From Lucinisca nassula (taxonomy: Eukaryota; Mollusca; Bivalvia; Lucinida; Lucinidae): DNA of 64,000 nt. Positions 1 to 10,827 of this stretch are shown piece by piece. The DNA is taken from the NCBI GenBank assembly GCA_963580285.1, contig OY757020.1, forward strand, positions 99,141,497 to 99,205,496, in the 5' to 3' direction. The position numbers and the translations under genes are program-made. A model generated the notes under the pieces. The model saw only the letters and a program-made list of their open reading frames with translations. It had not been told where the DNA came from and made no database searches. Position 1 is the stretch's first letter. Each line of letters opens with the position of its first letter.

Positions 1-8
1 AAAATGTC

Positions 9-1157
9 GTGCTTTTCACGGGATATAATCATGGGGACATTGCACAACTGGGCATTGATGCTCAGAATTGTGCTTTGTTAGACAGTGCCTGTAGTAGCAC
101 AGTATGTGGAGAGAACTGGCTTCAGAATTATAACAGTTCTTTGAATCAGATTGATAAAGAGAGAATTAAACAGACTGTTGGAAAGCGAACATTTAAGTTT
201 GGAGGTGGAGAAAGGCTGAGATCAAAGGGAGAGTTCAAGCTTCCAGCAGTGATTGCTGGGAAAGAGGTTTTCATTAGAACTGATGTTGTAGACTCCGATA
301 TCCCTCTGCTATTATCACGACGAGCTATGAAAACAGCAGGGGCAAAGATGGATTTGGAAAGTGACACTGCAATGATTTTTGGAAAAGATGTTGCTTTGAA
401 TCTAACCACATCCGGGCATTACTGCATCCCCATAGACAGGGCAGAAAAGATACTAGCTGAAGAAGTGTTTTCAGTAAAACTAGGAGAGATGAAAAGTCAT
501 GAGAGATATGATACATTGCTCAAGTTGCATAGACAATTTGCACACCCACCACTTAAAAAGCTGAAGGCTCTAATGCAGGATGCAGGGCAATGGGAAGAGG
601 ACTTTCAGGGAATGCTTGAAGACATAGGTAAGACATGTAATTTATGTAAACGATACATGAAAACACCACCACGTCCAGCAGTCGGTTTACTTATGGCATC
701 AAGGTTCAATGGAAAGGTAGCCATGGATCTGAAACAGCTGAATGGACAGTGGATACTTCACATTATAGACATGTGGTCCAGATATACAGTGTCTACTTTC
801 ATTACAAGGAAAAGGTCAAGTGATGTCATAAATGCCCTGATGCAAGGATGGATTGCAGTCTTTGGTGTAATGGAGGCAATACTGACCGACAATGGAGGTG
901 AGTTCAGCTCTGATGAAATGCGAGAAGTGATGTCGATCTGAATGTTAGAGTCATCACCACCGCAGCTGAAAGCCCATTTCAGAATGGACTATGTGAGCGT
1001 GTCCATGCTGTAACTGACACGATGTTATTAAAGCTGAAAGAAGAAAATGGAAAAATGGACAAGCAAACATTGCTGTGTTGGGCAAATATGGCACGTAATT
1101 CGTTATCAATGTGGAATGGGTTTAGCAGTCATCAGCTAGTTTTTGGACATCATCCGA
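9..1157 (+). pseudogene. copia pol, protease and integrase core
   Basis: The translation opens with an aspartic-protease-like motif LLDSACSSTVCG (copia proteases usually have DSG or DSGA, so DSAC is a variant). A GAG-pre-integrase zinc region follows, with H, H (HRQFAH) and CNLC. The integrase core then has a first Asp in AMDLKQ and a second in LTDNGGEF. The frame stops at 939-941. A -1 shift at about 938 restores the copia frame, which carries the expected glutamate in LCERVH, so the D-D-E triad is split across the frameshift. The reading ends in VFGHHPR, where the inserted element begins. The first frameshift is not in a homopolymer and is probably a real lesion. Confidence 0.85.
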
Positions 1158-2145
1158 GGTAGAAGTAAAACAAAGATCAGGAATTGATACAATTAACTTA
1201 CTCCACCCATAAAAGACACCAAAGGGAAAGAAATATAAACATTAAGCGACCAGACCATAATGGAAACCTAAACAAAGGAAGGCCATAAGGACAGTTACTT
1301 TCCCACAAAATGGCCATATGGCCATCCAAAATAAAAAGACACGAGTGATACACACAGTAAGTAACAAACAACAACATAAATAAATCGCCACAGAAGAACC
1401 GCCTTGGAACGGTCAGTGGAAAGATTTCCACTGGGGGGCTTAAATCAATTTTACGTGGCCACAATCCTCGCCCTTACTTCCGTCGCGATTTAGACAAATA
1501 ATTTGTTCAGTCCGCATGAAGGCCTCCTAACTCATCAGTGCAACATCTCTTTGAACACAAAAATCAAAGAACCACAGAGGTGAGACAACGGTGAGGACTC
1601 GACAGCAAGAAACCACTGAAATGCTGGAGCAAAAGAAAACCAACAGTTAGACTCCGATAAGCCCGACCATAGACAGAGCGTCAGGCACCAACCAACATTA
1701 TCTCTCTAACTCTCGATAAGCCTTTACGTTGGAGCCGTCATAGAATCTGAGGCCTGCCCCACCGGCGTGCAATTAAAGAGGGAAGCAAAGTTGCCAACCG
1801 TGATTGGGTTAACTACTATGCATGCAGTCTGTCGTATAATATCCATGTTGTACCCAATCTTTTTATATCGCAGAATGATTTTACGAAATTGGGTGCTGAA
1901 GTCATTGCGGTTATATATTTTTCTGAATTTATATACTAAGTCACCATAAAATTCGGGTTCCGATAGACCTTGTTGCAGAAGAGATTTAAGTCCAATATTG
2001 AACTTTGAAATTAAATCAGAATGGCGTCTATAAAATTTTGAAAAGGCTTTGCGTAGTTAATGGTACCGATAACCCTGATTAAGGAGTTTAGCCGTTAATA
2101 TTTTATAACGAGTGTTGAAGTCAGTTACATGACTACACACTCTAG
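1158..2145 (-). mobile_element. Nested 5'-truncated retroelement 3' fragment (copy 1)
   Basis: This segment interrupts copia pol between VFGHHPR and NLPGIMTDKLPAL. On the minus strand it encodes a frame remnant (about 1760-2145) with QGLSEPEFYGD, the same protein tail as at 52.2-52.6 kb. A roughly 600-bp 3' UTR follows. Its 3' end (CTTTGTTTTACTTCT on the minus strand) coincides with that of the copy at 47487-47890. I recall this protein type as following an RT domain in abundant bivalve elements, but no RT catalytic motif is present here. No clear target duplication was found. Confidence 0.75.
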
Positions 2146-3284
2146 CAATTGGTCAATCAATTGATAAATCTGCCAGGTATAATGACAGACAAGCTCCCAG
2201 CACTCGAAGGAACCACACAGAGTGAGGCATTTGCAAAGCATTTAAATGTGTTGCATGATGCACGTAAGGCCTATATACAGACTGAAGCTGATGAAAGATT
2301 AAGGAGAGCATTGCGTACTAAAGTACGAGCAGCAGAACAAATTTTTGAGAATGGAGACACTGTTTTTTACATGCGCGAGGGAAAAGATAGATGGTTGGGA
2401 CCCGCTAATGTCGTTTTCCAAGACGGAAAGGTAGTATTTATTAGGCATGGTGGAATATTTGTCAGGGTATCTCCAAATAGACTAACCAAAACATATGATT
2501 GTCAGATCAAAGCAGAGGTGGAAGGCCTTGACTGTAACAGCTCAGATCAACATAATGAGGCTGATAAAATTAAGATGTCAAGTAACACAGAGACAAGTGT
2601 TTCTGAAACAGTGCCGACTCCACCTGACAATCCAGAGGCAATTCAAGATCAGGATGAAAGAATTGAAAGAGGCAGAATTAATCCAAGGCATGTCAAAGCT
2701 TATGATATTATCAAATACAAAGTAAATGATGAATGGGTGACTGGCACAATCATAAGTCGAGCAGGGAAATCCACAGGAAAATATAAGACAATTTATAATA
2801 TAAGGGATGGTAACAATAAGGAAAGAAGCGTTGACCTAAGTGTTGTAGAGTGGGAGAAGATTCCTGATACTGAAATAAATATAACATGTGCTTCTGGTAA
2901 AGTGGAGTCAGAAGAGAAAGACATTACCATGGCCAAGAAAAATGAGCTTGATAAGTTGGCTCAATTTAATACATATGAAGTGGCAGAACAAGGACAAAGA
3001 ACCTTATCAACAAGATGGGTTATTACAAGTAAAGAGGGGAAAACCAAAGCCAGGTTGGTCGTCAGAGGGTTTGAAGAGAAAGATCTAGAAATTCCAAGGG
3101 ACAGTCCAACAGTTGGTAAGGGTGCAATGAGGATTTTTCTATCAATTGCAGGACTAGAACAATGGACAGTGAAAACAACAGATATCAAATCTGCATTCCT
3201 GCAAGGTAAGGACTTAGATAGAGAGATATTTGTCAAACCACCCAAAGAAAGTGGCACACCAAAACATAAAAAATTTGGAAGCTA
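2146..3284 (+). pseudogene. copia pol, integrase C-terminus to start of RT
   Basis: Pol resumes with NLPGIMTDKLPAL and continues through the integrase C-terminal region (DTVFYMREGKDRWLGPA, then FVRVSPNRL) and a variable hydrophilic linker. The copia RT (RVT_2 type) begins at about 2940 with FNTYEV, TRWVITSKEGKTKARLVVRG and TTDIKSAFLQG; the aspartate of TTDIKSAFL is the first catalytic carboxylate. The frame is lost at a run of A residues at about 3266-3273, giving KKFGS then stop, whereas the shifted frame reads IWKLKHGLYGLKDGARQFY. Confidence 0.85.
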
Positions 3285-3658
3285 AAACATGGCCTATATG
3301 GGTTGAAAGATGGAGCAAGACAGTTCTATGACAGTGTAAAAGAAGAGTTACTGAAACTAGGCTTCATCCAGTGCAGACTGGACCCAGCAGTTTTCTACTT
3401 TCAAGAGCAAAAGAAGCTGAAAGGAATGATTTGTTGTCATGTACATGATTTCCTGCATGCAGGAGACCTACGATTTGACCAATTGATGGAAAAATTAAGA
3501 GCAAGATTTTCTGCTGGCAAAGTAGAAGAGAAAAAATTCAAATACATAGGTTTTCAGATAGAGCAGCTTCCAGATTCAATAGTTTTAGATCACTCTGGCT
3601 ATGTTAATAACATGAAGAATATCTCTCTAGATCCAGGGCGAGCCTCGCAGAAAAATGA
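3285..3658 (+). pseudogene. copia pol, RT catalytic region with altered active site
   Basis: The fragment has LKHGLYGLKDGARQFY, then RLDPAVFYF, and a YVDD-equivalent that reads HVHDFLHAG. Copia relatives normally have HVDDFLHAG, so the first catalytic Asp is His here (codon CAT at 3444-3446, one G-to-C change from GAT). That change alone should abolish polymerase activity. The frame ends just after a seven-T run at 3659-3665, where reading shifts to the RNase H frame. Confidence 0.82.
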
Positions 3659-4341
3659 TTTTTTTAAGTGAGAAGGAGCAAACACTGTTTAGACAGCTGA
3701 TAGGGCAGTTAAACTGGGCTGTCCAGGGCTCTAGACCAGACATGGCACATGAAATGATAGTCATGAGCACAAAACTGAAACAAGCTAATGTAGGAGATTT
3801 TGTTCGAGCGATAAAGAGAATCAGCCACACAAAGGATATCCAGTCATTCATGACATTCCCAAGTCTGGACAAAACAAAAGAATTAAAAGTGGTGGTTTTC
3901 ACAGATGCATCTCTTGGGAATATAAATGAAGGGACCGGAAGTACAGGGGCATATATCATTTGGCTAATGGATAGTAGTGGCCAATGTTGTCCAATAGCAT
4001 GGAATGCGAAGAAGATAAAAAGAGTAGTACGTTCAACTTTAGCTGCAGAGATGCTCGGTTTAGAAGAAGGTCTTGAAGCTAGTTTCTATTACCGTCAGAT
4101 GTTAGAGGATATCTTGGGATATGAACACAAGACTATCAGAATCGAAGCTTACGTGGATAATAAAAGTGTCATTGAAGCACTCTTTACAACACGAATGGTT
4201 GAGGACAAGCGCCTGAGGGTTGATGTGGCAGCAATTCAAGAATCGCTAAAGTTACAAGACATTAATCTAATACAGTGGATACCAGGACAATTACAACTTG
4301 CTAATGTGATGACAAAGCAAGGGGCATCTGGTTTTCTGTAA
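3659..4341 (+). pseudogene. copia pol, RT C-terminus and RNase H
   Basis: The frame reads QLIGQLNWAVQGSRPDMA (RT thumb region), then the RNase H acidic residues in VVFTDASLG, AAEMLGLEEG and AYVDNKSV. It ends in IQWIPGQLQLANVMTKQG, typical of the end of copia pol (W-P-xxxx-AN-xTK). The stop is at 4339-4341. This segment itself has no internal stop. Confidence 0.87.
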
Positions 4342-4774
4342 CTTAAAGTATTGCAGTCAGGCAACATGTTGGCTGATATTTATAACCATTAACTTTCTAC
4401 AGACATGTATAGCAACTTCATAGGAACTCTTTAAATTATTCCTCTGGATAATAATTTATTTTGGCATTTTAATATCTTCAATATTAGATAGTTGTCAAAA
4501 TTCAATATAATGTTGTTTTTTATACCTTTTCGTGGTTTAAAATTCCTTAGCAGAAAAGATTATTTTAAACTATGAAAAGAAAACAAAAACAAAAGAAAGA
4601 AAATATAATTAATGTTAATTGTAAGCACATTATCCAGGGGAAGCTACTCTACACGATCTTAACTATGACGTCATCAATACCATGGTAACGACGCTATGAC
4701 GTTACATCAGTTTAACTTCTACCAGGGTAACCAATAAACCTACTAGAGTAAATATGGACTAATTTATTGCGATA
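4342..4774. other. 3' flank of the copia element, AT-rich
   Basis: No coding or RNA signal seen. An LTR would be expected here, but without a second copy I cannot set its ends. It contains a TGACGTCATC-like site near 4667. Confidence 0.4.
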
Positions 4775-4841
4775 ACATAGGACTCGAACCGGGAATTTCT
4801 TACTTAAAAGGGAAGTGCTCTACCGACTGACCTATCCGGGC
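4775..4841 (-). repeat. tRNA-derived sequence, unit 1
   Basis: The minus strand begins GCCCGGATAGGTCAGTCGG and has a GGTTCGAGTCC B-box, matching a tRNA head (closest in memory to tRNA-Lys). The 3' acceptor and T stems do not pair, so this is a tRNA pseudogene or SINE head. The about 55 bp upstream of its 5' end, including GTGCTGTTTATTCACT, match the upstream of the second unit. Confidence 0.6.
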
Positions 4842-5019
4842 GCTGATAGCTTACTTTCTACTCCGAAGATTTATAAACTTAGTGAATAAACAGCACTATT
4901 GATGAAGTACGGGGAACCCTTTTACAGGCTCCACAACTGCACGTAACACTGACTGCTGCAAATAAAAAATAAATTTAAATACATGTAACTCCATACATAA
5001 ATGTTTAAGAAATGAAGTT

Positions 5020-5085
5020 GATAAAATGCGAACCGGCGAGCCCTTGCTTACAAGGTAAATGCTCTACCGACTGAGCTATCCGGGC
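5020..5085 (-). repeat. tRNA-derived sequence, unit 2
   Basis: The minus strand begins GCCCGGATAGCTCAGTCGG and continues GTAGAGC, with a degenerate GGTTCGCAT B-box. It lies about 245 bp from unit 1 in the same orientation and shares its 5' flank, so the pair looks like a duplicated block. No functional tRNA fold is evident. Confidence 0.6.
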
Positions 5086-5208
5086 GCTGAAAACATTCTT
5101 TCAACTTCGAAATTTTAGAAACTCAGTGAATAAACAGCACTAAAAGTCCCCGCAAACCACACTTTATTCACCAGTCGCAGCGGCGTCTGATCTAAATCTA
5201 CACTTTTT

Positions 5209-5332
5209 ACCAAAAAACAACAATTCTTCCAGATTACCCTTTTATGCATGCGCTGACCTTACATCGACTTACCAAAAAACAACAATTCTTCCAGATTACC
5301 CTTTTATGCATACGCTGACCTTACATCGACTT
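5209..5332. repeat. 62-bp tandem duplication
   Basis: Two head-to-tail units (5209-5270 and 5271-5332) begin ACCAAAAAACAACAATTC and differ by one base (GCATGCG versus GCATACG). A partial copy of the window-wide CGGCGTCTGATC palindrome arm lies just to the left (about 5179-5203). Confidence 0.9.
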
Positions 5333-5801
5333 TTTTCTATACCATTAATTGGATTTCCTACAAATCAGTGATAGTCACGTGGAAATCAGCACTGAAGAGC
5401 TTCTGTGCTTAGTAAGTTTGGGTCGATAAAAAATCGACCCAAAAAAGAAAATGATCCGAATATACCAGTTCTTGAGATATGAAAGACGTCATCCAAGCAA
5501 ACGGGAATGCATCACGAAAACACGCCTACATAGTTTTGACCCCACTTGAACCCCACTTTTATACAGTAAAATTTGTGCTTTTCTTAAAGCAAGGCGGTGG
5601 TTGATTAAGGCAAAAAGTGTTTTGTATGGCTGACTTTCAGTTGAACTCGTCATCTTGGGTAGGTTGACTACTTCTAAGGGGAGGTAATTTCAGTGTACAG
5701 TAGTTCGGGGGGAACAAGAATATTTCTACTAATCCGTGGATGTTAATATCTGTCTATATTACATGCATAAAGAAGAAATACCACGTTTTTTTTTCAATTT
5801 T
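5333..5801. other. Non-coding, with a subfamily-B MITE fragment
   Basis: Positions 5510-5582 begin ATCACGAAAACACGCCTA and contain GAACCCCACTTTTATA, the left end of subfamily B. The central hairpin and right half are missing. Nothing else recognised. Confidence 0.5.
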
Positions 5802-6102
5802 GTTTGTTTGATTTGAGGTTTTAGGTCCACGTCAACACTGTAGAGGTCATTGTGGAGACGTCGCTTTCAATTTTGTGGGACTGTTACCCGGCATTGAGAT
5901 GAAACGGCATCTCAAGCCCTGTCGCCCAATGAAACGAATAGGGTTTATAAGCATGGATGGTCCTACTCGCACAGCTTTGCCTGGGCAGGCTTAGATCCTG
6001 TAAGCGGTTTATCAGTTCTCGTGTGCTGTCGGTTTCATCTCTGCGTGGAACCATCATGCAGCCCAAATATTTCTTTAAGCCCCGATGGGCGGGGGTGCCC
6101 CA
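5802..6102 (-). mobile_element. SINE family I
   Basis: Near full length. On the minus strand it runs from a GCCCATCGGGGCTT head to the tail GTTAAAC, CAAATCAAACAAAC. Flanks ACGTTTTTTTTTCAAT and ACGATTTTTCAATG look like a diverged target duplication. Confidence 0.85.
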
Positions 6103-6464
6103 CGATTTTTCAATGAATTAAAAATGATAATCACCTCTGGCCAAAGAAGATCTGTTTCCTCTAAGGAAATATTTTCCTGTAGCCGATCCTACTTTCCAAT
6201 GCAATCGGTATACTCGTTTTTAGGCGCGGGAAAGTTTATAATCTAAATCCCAGAAGAGTTCAACAACGTTCAGAATGTAAGACGTTAGACTCGGGAGGCA
6301 GCGTTGAAATTAAGACTACATAGGCATAATCACTGACTTAGGCGTACGTTTAGTTATTGTAGTCTCGCAGTTTTAATTGTTTTATCACTATTATAATTTT
6401 AGTTCTTCTATTTTAATTCAGTACAATAGAAAATGCTTTCAAGATGGCGTCTTTTCAGTTTTTA
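6103..6464. other. No recognised feature
   Basis: AT-rich non-coding sequence between a SINE and a minisatellite-bearing element; nothing recognised on either strand. Confidence 0.5.
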
Positions 6465-7740
6465 TCCCCCGACCGAATAAGTTCTGGGGATATATCGATC
6501 AGCCTGGCGTCCGTCCGTCTGTCCGTCCGTCCGTCCGTAGACGCAACCCTGTGATGGCCATAACTCCTATACCCTTCGAGAGTCATTGATGGTTCTTGGC
6601 ACAATTTTTCACAAGGCTGAGACGGCGTGTCATGCGCAAGAACCAGAACTCTGGATGCCATACTTTTGTAGTTATCTCCACTTTTAATAAAATTGAATGA
6701 CTACTTTGTGGTGGCCGTAACTCCGATACCCTTTGAGATCTATTGATGGTACCTGGCACAGTTGTTCACAAGACTAATACAGCATGTCATGTACAAGAAC
6801 CACAACTCTGGGTGCCATGGTTTTTGAGTTATCTCCCCTTCCAATAATACAGAATCACTTCCTTGTGATTGCCACATCTCCAATACTCTGAGATATATTG
6901 ATGATACTTGGTACAATTGTACATGAGGTTAAGCACGTGTATCACGTGCAAGAACCACAACTCTGGGTGCCCTGGTTTTTTAATTATCTCCCCTGACAAT
7001 ATAACCTTGTAATGGCCATAACTCCAACACCTTTTGAGATATATTGATGGTACTTGGCACAATTGTATACAAGATTGAGACGGCGCTTCATGCCTAAGAA
7101 CCACAAGTCTTGGTGCTATGATATTTGAGTTATCTCCCCTTCCAATATAACAGTATGACCACCTTGTGATCACCGTACCTCCAATACCCTTCGAGACATA
7201 TTGGTGGTACTTGATGCAGATGTACATGACGTTTAGCAGGTGTGTCATGCTTAAAAATTACAACTCTGGGTGCTCTGGGTTTTTAGTTATCTCCCCTGAC
7301 AATATAACCTTGTGATGGCCATAACGCCAACACCCTTTGAGATATATTGAAGGAACTTGGCGCAATTGTATACAAGGTAAAGAAGGAATGTCATGTGCAA
7401 GAACCGCAACTGTTGGTGCTGTTGAATTGGAGTTATCTACCCTTCCAATATAACAGTATGACCAGCTTGTTATCACCATATCTCCAATACCCTTTGAGAC
7501 ATATTGATGGTACTTCGTACAGAAATACATGAGCTTAAGCAGGCATGTCATGCGCAAAAACTACAATTCTTAGTGCTCTGGTTTTTTAGTTATCTCCCCT
7601 GATAGTATTATCTTGTGATGGCCATAACTACAATACTTTTGTGATACATTGCTGGTTTACATGTAATTCTGGTGCACTTTCTATTGGTGAAAAATCTTCT
7701 GAAGGCCACACTGGCTTTTGGTCGGGGGATTTGCCATCCC
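6465..7740. repeat. Minisatellite-bearing element, about 151-bp unit
   Basis: The edges are inverted: ATCCCCCGACCGAAT at the left and TTTGGTCGGGGGAT at the right. A CCGTCCGTCCGTC run lies near the left edge. Inside are about seven units carrying GAGTTATCTCCCCTT at 6664, 6826, 6978, 7127, 7280, 7429 and 7583. From the third unit two variants alternate, giving a 302-bp dimer. Confidence 0.85.
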
Positions 7741-7909
7741 TTCCGATGGCTATTTTTATTTCCGTCAGCTTTTGTGTCACTGTTGCGTGAATTGTATGTT
7801 AAGAGTAAACTGTACTAAGAATTAGATGCAAAATTATCCATCAACTCATTCAAAATGTTTGCACATATAATATTAATATACAGTTTATTGACTCAGCCCA
7901 TTTTAAATA

Positions 7910-8222
7910 TTTTGTTTCGTTTGTTTGTTTTGAGGTTCAACGTCCCCTTCAACACTGTAAAGGTCATTTTGGAGACGTTGCTTCCAATTTTGTGGGCCTT
8001 TTACCCAACATTGAGATGAAATGACATCTCAAGCCCTGTCGTCCAATGAATCCAATAGGGTTTATAAGCATGGACGGGTCGACTCGCACCGCTTTGCCTG
8101 GGCAAGCTTAGATCCTCTAAGCAGTTTACCAGTATGTATTTATCGTCTGCGGTCGGTTTCAGCTCTGCGTGGACGCATCATGCAGCCCATCTATTTCTTC
8201 AAGCCCCGATGGGCGGGGCCGC
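7910..8222 (-). mobile_element. SINE family I with target duplication
   Basis: Full-length copy flanked by the 11-bp direct repeat CATTTTAAATA (7899-7909 and 8223-8233). Confidence 0.92.
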
Positions 8223-8305
8223 CATTTTAAATACGGGATCTATAAACTGCCCGAGGCTCTTATTTTTCCAATCCTTAGGGACGTTAAATAAATCACATTC
8301 ATTTC

Positions 8306-8533
8306 TTAACCTTTTTTGTACCAAATGGAATCTTCCTCCTTATATGTAGCAGGAGTCCATTTCAAAATTTAGGGGTGTCAGGTTGTGTTTTCTTCAAAAT
8401 TTATTTGGGAAATGGCTTCACATTTTGTAAACAGTGTAGGCCCTGATCAGACGCTGCGTTCTGCGGCGTCTGATCTGGGCTGCACTGTTTACCAAGGTAC
8501 CCCTTTAGGGGTTTCTGGTACTGAATGGGTTAA
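8306..8533. mobile_element. piggyBac-like MITE with internal palindrome (copy 1)
   Basis: Bounded by TTAA on both sides. Inverted termini are TTAACCTTTTTTGTACC at the left and TACTGAATGGGTTAA at the right. An internal palindrome (about 8438-8502) contains GATCAGACGC and GCGTCTGATC. TTAA targets with CCC-starting termini are typical of piggyBac. The palindrome is shared with solo hairpins elsewhere in the window. Confidence 0.75.
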
Positions 8534-8566
8534 TTGAACGTAATTTCTTGCACAACTCTTCTTCAG

Positions 8567-8699
8567 TCCCAAGAACTGTTTGAATCATTGGGTGAACATT
8601 CAATGCTAACATCGAATAGCTCTATGGAAGTAACGGTGGAGAAAGAGAGGTCCTCACCCTTTGCAGATCTGATAATCAGCTGGAGTGTCATACCAAAAG
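8567..8699 (+). CDS. Exon 1 of visible set: CUB-like fragment of an extracellular protein
   Basis: A 133-bp exon candidate. The acceptor is CAACTCTTCTTCAG and the donor AAAAG/GTACCT. It enters in phase 0 and leaves in phase 1. The peptide contains SMLTSNSSMEVTVEKE then SPFADLIISWSVIPK, resembling the C-terminal strands of a CUB domain (hydrophobic alternation ending in F-x-x-x-W); this is a weak motif call. The phase matches the acceptor of the next exon at 13742. No signal peptide or start codon is visible, so upstream exons must lie before this one, possibly outside the window. The donor is followed 34 bp later by a MITE. Confidence 0.55.
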
Positions 8700-8733
8700 G
8701 TACCTGTAAATATTTTTACATTTGGTCGTTTCA

Positions 8734-9038
8734 CATTACGACAACACACCCGTGCGACATGGTGCAGTTTTTTCACATCTCCAAAATAGCTCCGTTACTC
8801 ATGAAAATCCATGATATTTTTCTTGTTTATATTGCAAACATAGGTGGTGGGTGCTGATTAGACGTGGTGGGTGCTCATTTCACGGACATCTGATGTGAGG
8901 CGGTTCTAATGAGTACCCACGGCCTATGTCTTGGGGCTGAAATAAGACAAACAATGTATACCCGTAAACCACAATCTCTATATAAAGTGAGGATTAGTGG
9001 GTGGGGGGTCTTCATTTCACGGACATCTGATGCGAATG
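8734..9038 (-). mobile_element. Subfamily-A hairpin MITE
   Basis: Starts CATTACGACAACACACCCG and ends TTCACGGACATCTGATGCG. The central GTGGGTGCT / AGTACCCAC arms are expanded by an inner duplication of GTGGTGGGTGCT. Confidence 0.7.
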
Positions 9039-9136
9039 ACAATTTAACTTGTTCGTTAAGCTGATATTGGTCTGATGAAACATTGTGATATTTTACTTAT
9101 TTCTGCTTCAGACATACGAGGATTGCGAGTGCTTGT

Positions 9137-9747
9137 CATCACGGGAACAAGTCTGTGAAATGAACACCCCCTAAACCCCACTTTCTATAGAGAATACTGG
9201 AGTTTATAGGGCTATACATTTTTTTCTTATCTCTGCCCTAAGACATAGGAGCCGGCCTCGGTAGCTCGAATGCGCGTCTGACTTGTGATCAGGAAGACGC
9301 GGGTTCGATACCTAACGGGGTCGGCAACTTTCTTTCGTGGAGATTGATCATGAAATGTTTTCTACGGTCATTCTCTCCCTTCCGCTGATTCAAGAAGGGA
9401 ATTTGTCAGTTTCTGGCGAAAGAATGTGCACTGTACTGGTTAACCGCTTACTTATAAGCCTGCCCTGGAAAAGTGATAGGTAAAGTGACCGGCTCAAAAA
9501 TGACCTAAAATAGTGTTGACTGGGCCTTTAAACTCCAAAACAAACAAACGCCAAGACGTAGGTTGTGGGTGCTCGTTAGAACCACCTCATTGAGGCGGTT
9601 CTAACGAGAATGAGGCGGTTATAACGAGCACCCACAACCTATGTTTGCAGTAAAAATAAGAAAACTATCACGAATTTTCACCAGAAAAGAAGCCATTTTG
9701 GAGATACGAAAGAATTCACTATGTCCTACGGGTGTGTTATCGTAATG
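9137..9747 (+). mobile_element. Subfamily-A hairpin MITE split by a SINE
   Basis: The left part, 9137-9249, starts CATCACGGGAACAAGTC. The right part, from 9553, contains GAACCACCTCATTGAGG and ends GGTGTGTTATCGTAATG. The interruption is a family-II SINE. The GAGGCGGTTCTAACGAG arm is locally duplicated. Confidence 0.85.
9251..9549 (+). mobile_element. SINE family II (tRNA-derived), nested in a MITE
   Basis: Head GCCGGCCTCGGTAGCTCG has an A-box region and the B-box GGTTCGATACC. The body has CCGCTTACTTATAAGCCTG. The tail AGTGTTGACTGGGCC, AAACTCCAAAACAAAC is related to the tail of family I. Flanking AAGACATAGG (9240-9249) and AAGACGTAGG (9553-9562) look like the target duplication. Confidence 0.88.
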
Positions 9748-10374
9748 CAAGAGCCATCTGATTGAGGCAGTTCTAATCCGCAGTCTATGAATCTATGATT
9801 TCAGCATTTCTATAGAAAATAATGAACACCCATGTAAATCATTTTCTCTTCGATCATGTATTTTTGAAGGGCATTCATTTCACTAACTTGTTAATGTGGC
9901 ACAAAATTAAATTGTATAGAAGTATACAACCGGAGGTCAAAAACCTCATTTTTCTAACCAGCAGAAATTATACAAACGTCGGGCCAACATCGATACGACG
10001 TATTAACGTCGTATATATCGATGTCGACCCAACGTTAGCCCGCCGTTTTTTTAGTGTGTGTGTGCTGGTTGGGAATAATATAGGGGAATGTGTGGTTTAC
10101 AACACTTATAATTGTCTTATATTTGCCATACAGGCAGTTCAAAAGACTCGAAAAGGCCATTCTACGAGAACTACCCTCATTTAAGTGAGGTAAAACATAT
10201 GTTTTACGGGGGCCTCAGGGAAGATTGGCCATGCTAACTGTGTAACCCTCTATAAATAAAGTCTACTTCCTTACTTTACTTACTTACAAGGTGGCTTGGT
10301 ACGGCGAAGGTGCCGTATATCTTACGTCTTCGGAGTCCAACTGATATTGGCTTATCCTTGGCTTCAAGTAATGG
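9748..10374. other. Non-coding, with an imperfect palindrome
   Basis: An inverted pair around 9980-10023 (CATCGATACGACGT and ACGTCGTATATATCGATG) suggests a MITE core. About 10185-10275 resembles a SINE tail ending CTCTATAAATAAAG. No coding signal. Confidence 0.4.
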
Positions 10375-10610
10375 TTATACGTCTTTTTTCTGCTCCAAAA
10401 CATATGCTGTGGGTACTCGTTAGAATCGCCTCAATCTACTCAAAACATAGGTTTTGGATGCTCGTTAGATCCGCCTCATTGATGCGAATCTTACGAGTTC
10501 CTATGTCTTGGAGCAAATATAAGGAAAATAATACTCCCGTGAACCCCAATTTTGTCTACTTAAAGTGGGGTTTATAAGGGTGTTCATGATACGGACTTGT
10601 CAACGTGATG
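10375..10610 (-). mobile_element. Subfamily-A hairpin MITE, 5'-truncated and rearranged
   Basis: Contains GTGGGTACTCGTTAGAATC, the second arm TTGGATGCTCGTTAGATCC, and the end ACGGACTTGTCAACGTGATG. The outer half on the left is missing. Confidence 0.65.
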
Positions 10611-10827
10611 CAAAGCACTGACAACACTGGTGTGGCAATTATCTCCGAGAACATTCTCTAAAAATGTCCCATATCGGAGATATAAACTGTTTCATAATAC
10701 CCTTAATTCGTATATTTTAAGAAAACAGTATAAGCCACGATCAGACGGCGACTAATCGGGATGCACACTGTTTGCCTATTATTTAAAATGGCATGACATG
10801 CAAAGATGTCTTTATACGATCAGTATA

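Larger units (their letters stand above)
1..4341 (+). mobile_element. Decayed Ty1/copia LTR retrotransposon, internal region
   Basis: The order protease, integrase, reverse transcriptase, RNase H is that of Ty1/copia pol (integrase before RT, unlike gypsy). The window starts inside pol, so gag and the 5' LTR are outside it, and I could not define a 3' LTR after the pol stop at 4341. The coding region is broken by three frameshifts (near 938, 3270 and 3660) and by a roughly 1-kb inverted insertion (1158-2145). The copy cannot make an intact polyprotein. Confidence 0.88.

Noticed and set aside
4775..5085. Functional tRNA genes
   Set aside because: Acceptor and T stems do not pair; the sequences are tRNA-like heads only.
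8021..8349. Frames with ALSPNETN and FAWAGLDPLSGLPVL segments, recurring at many places
   Set aside because: Antisense reading of SINE family I; every copy gives the same false peptide.
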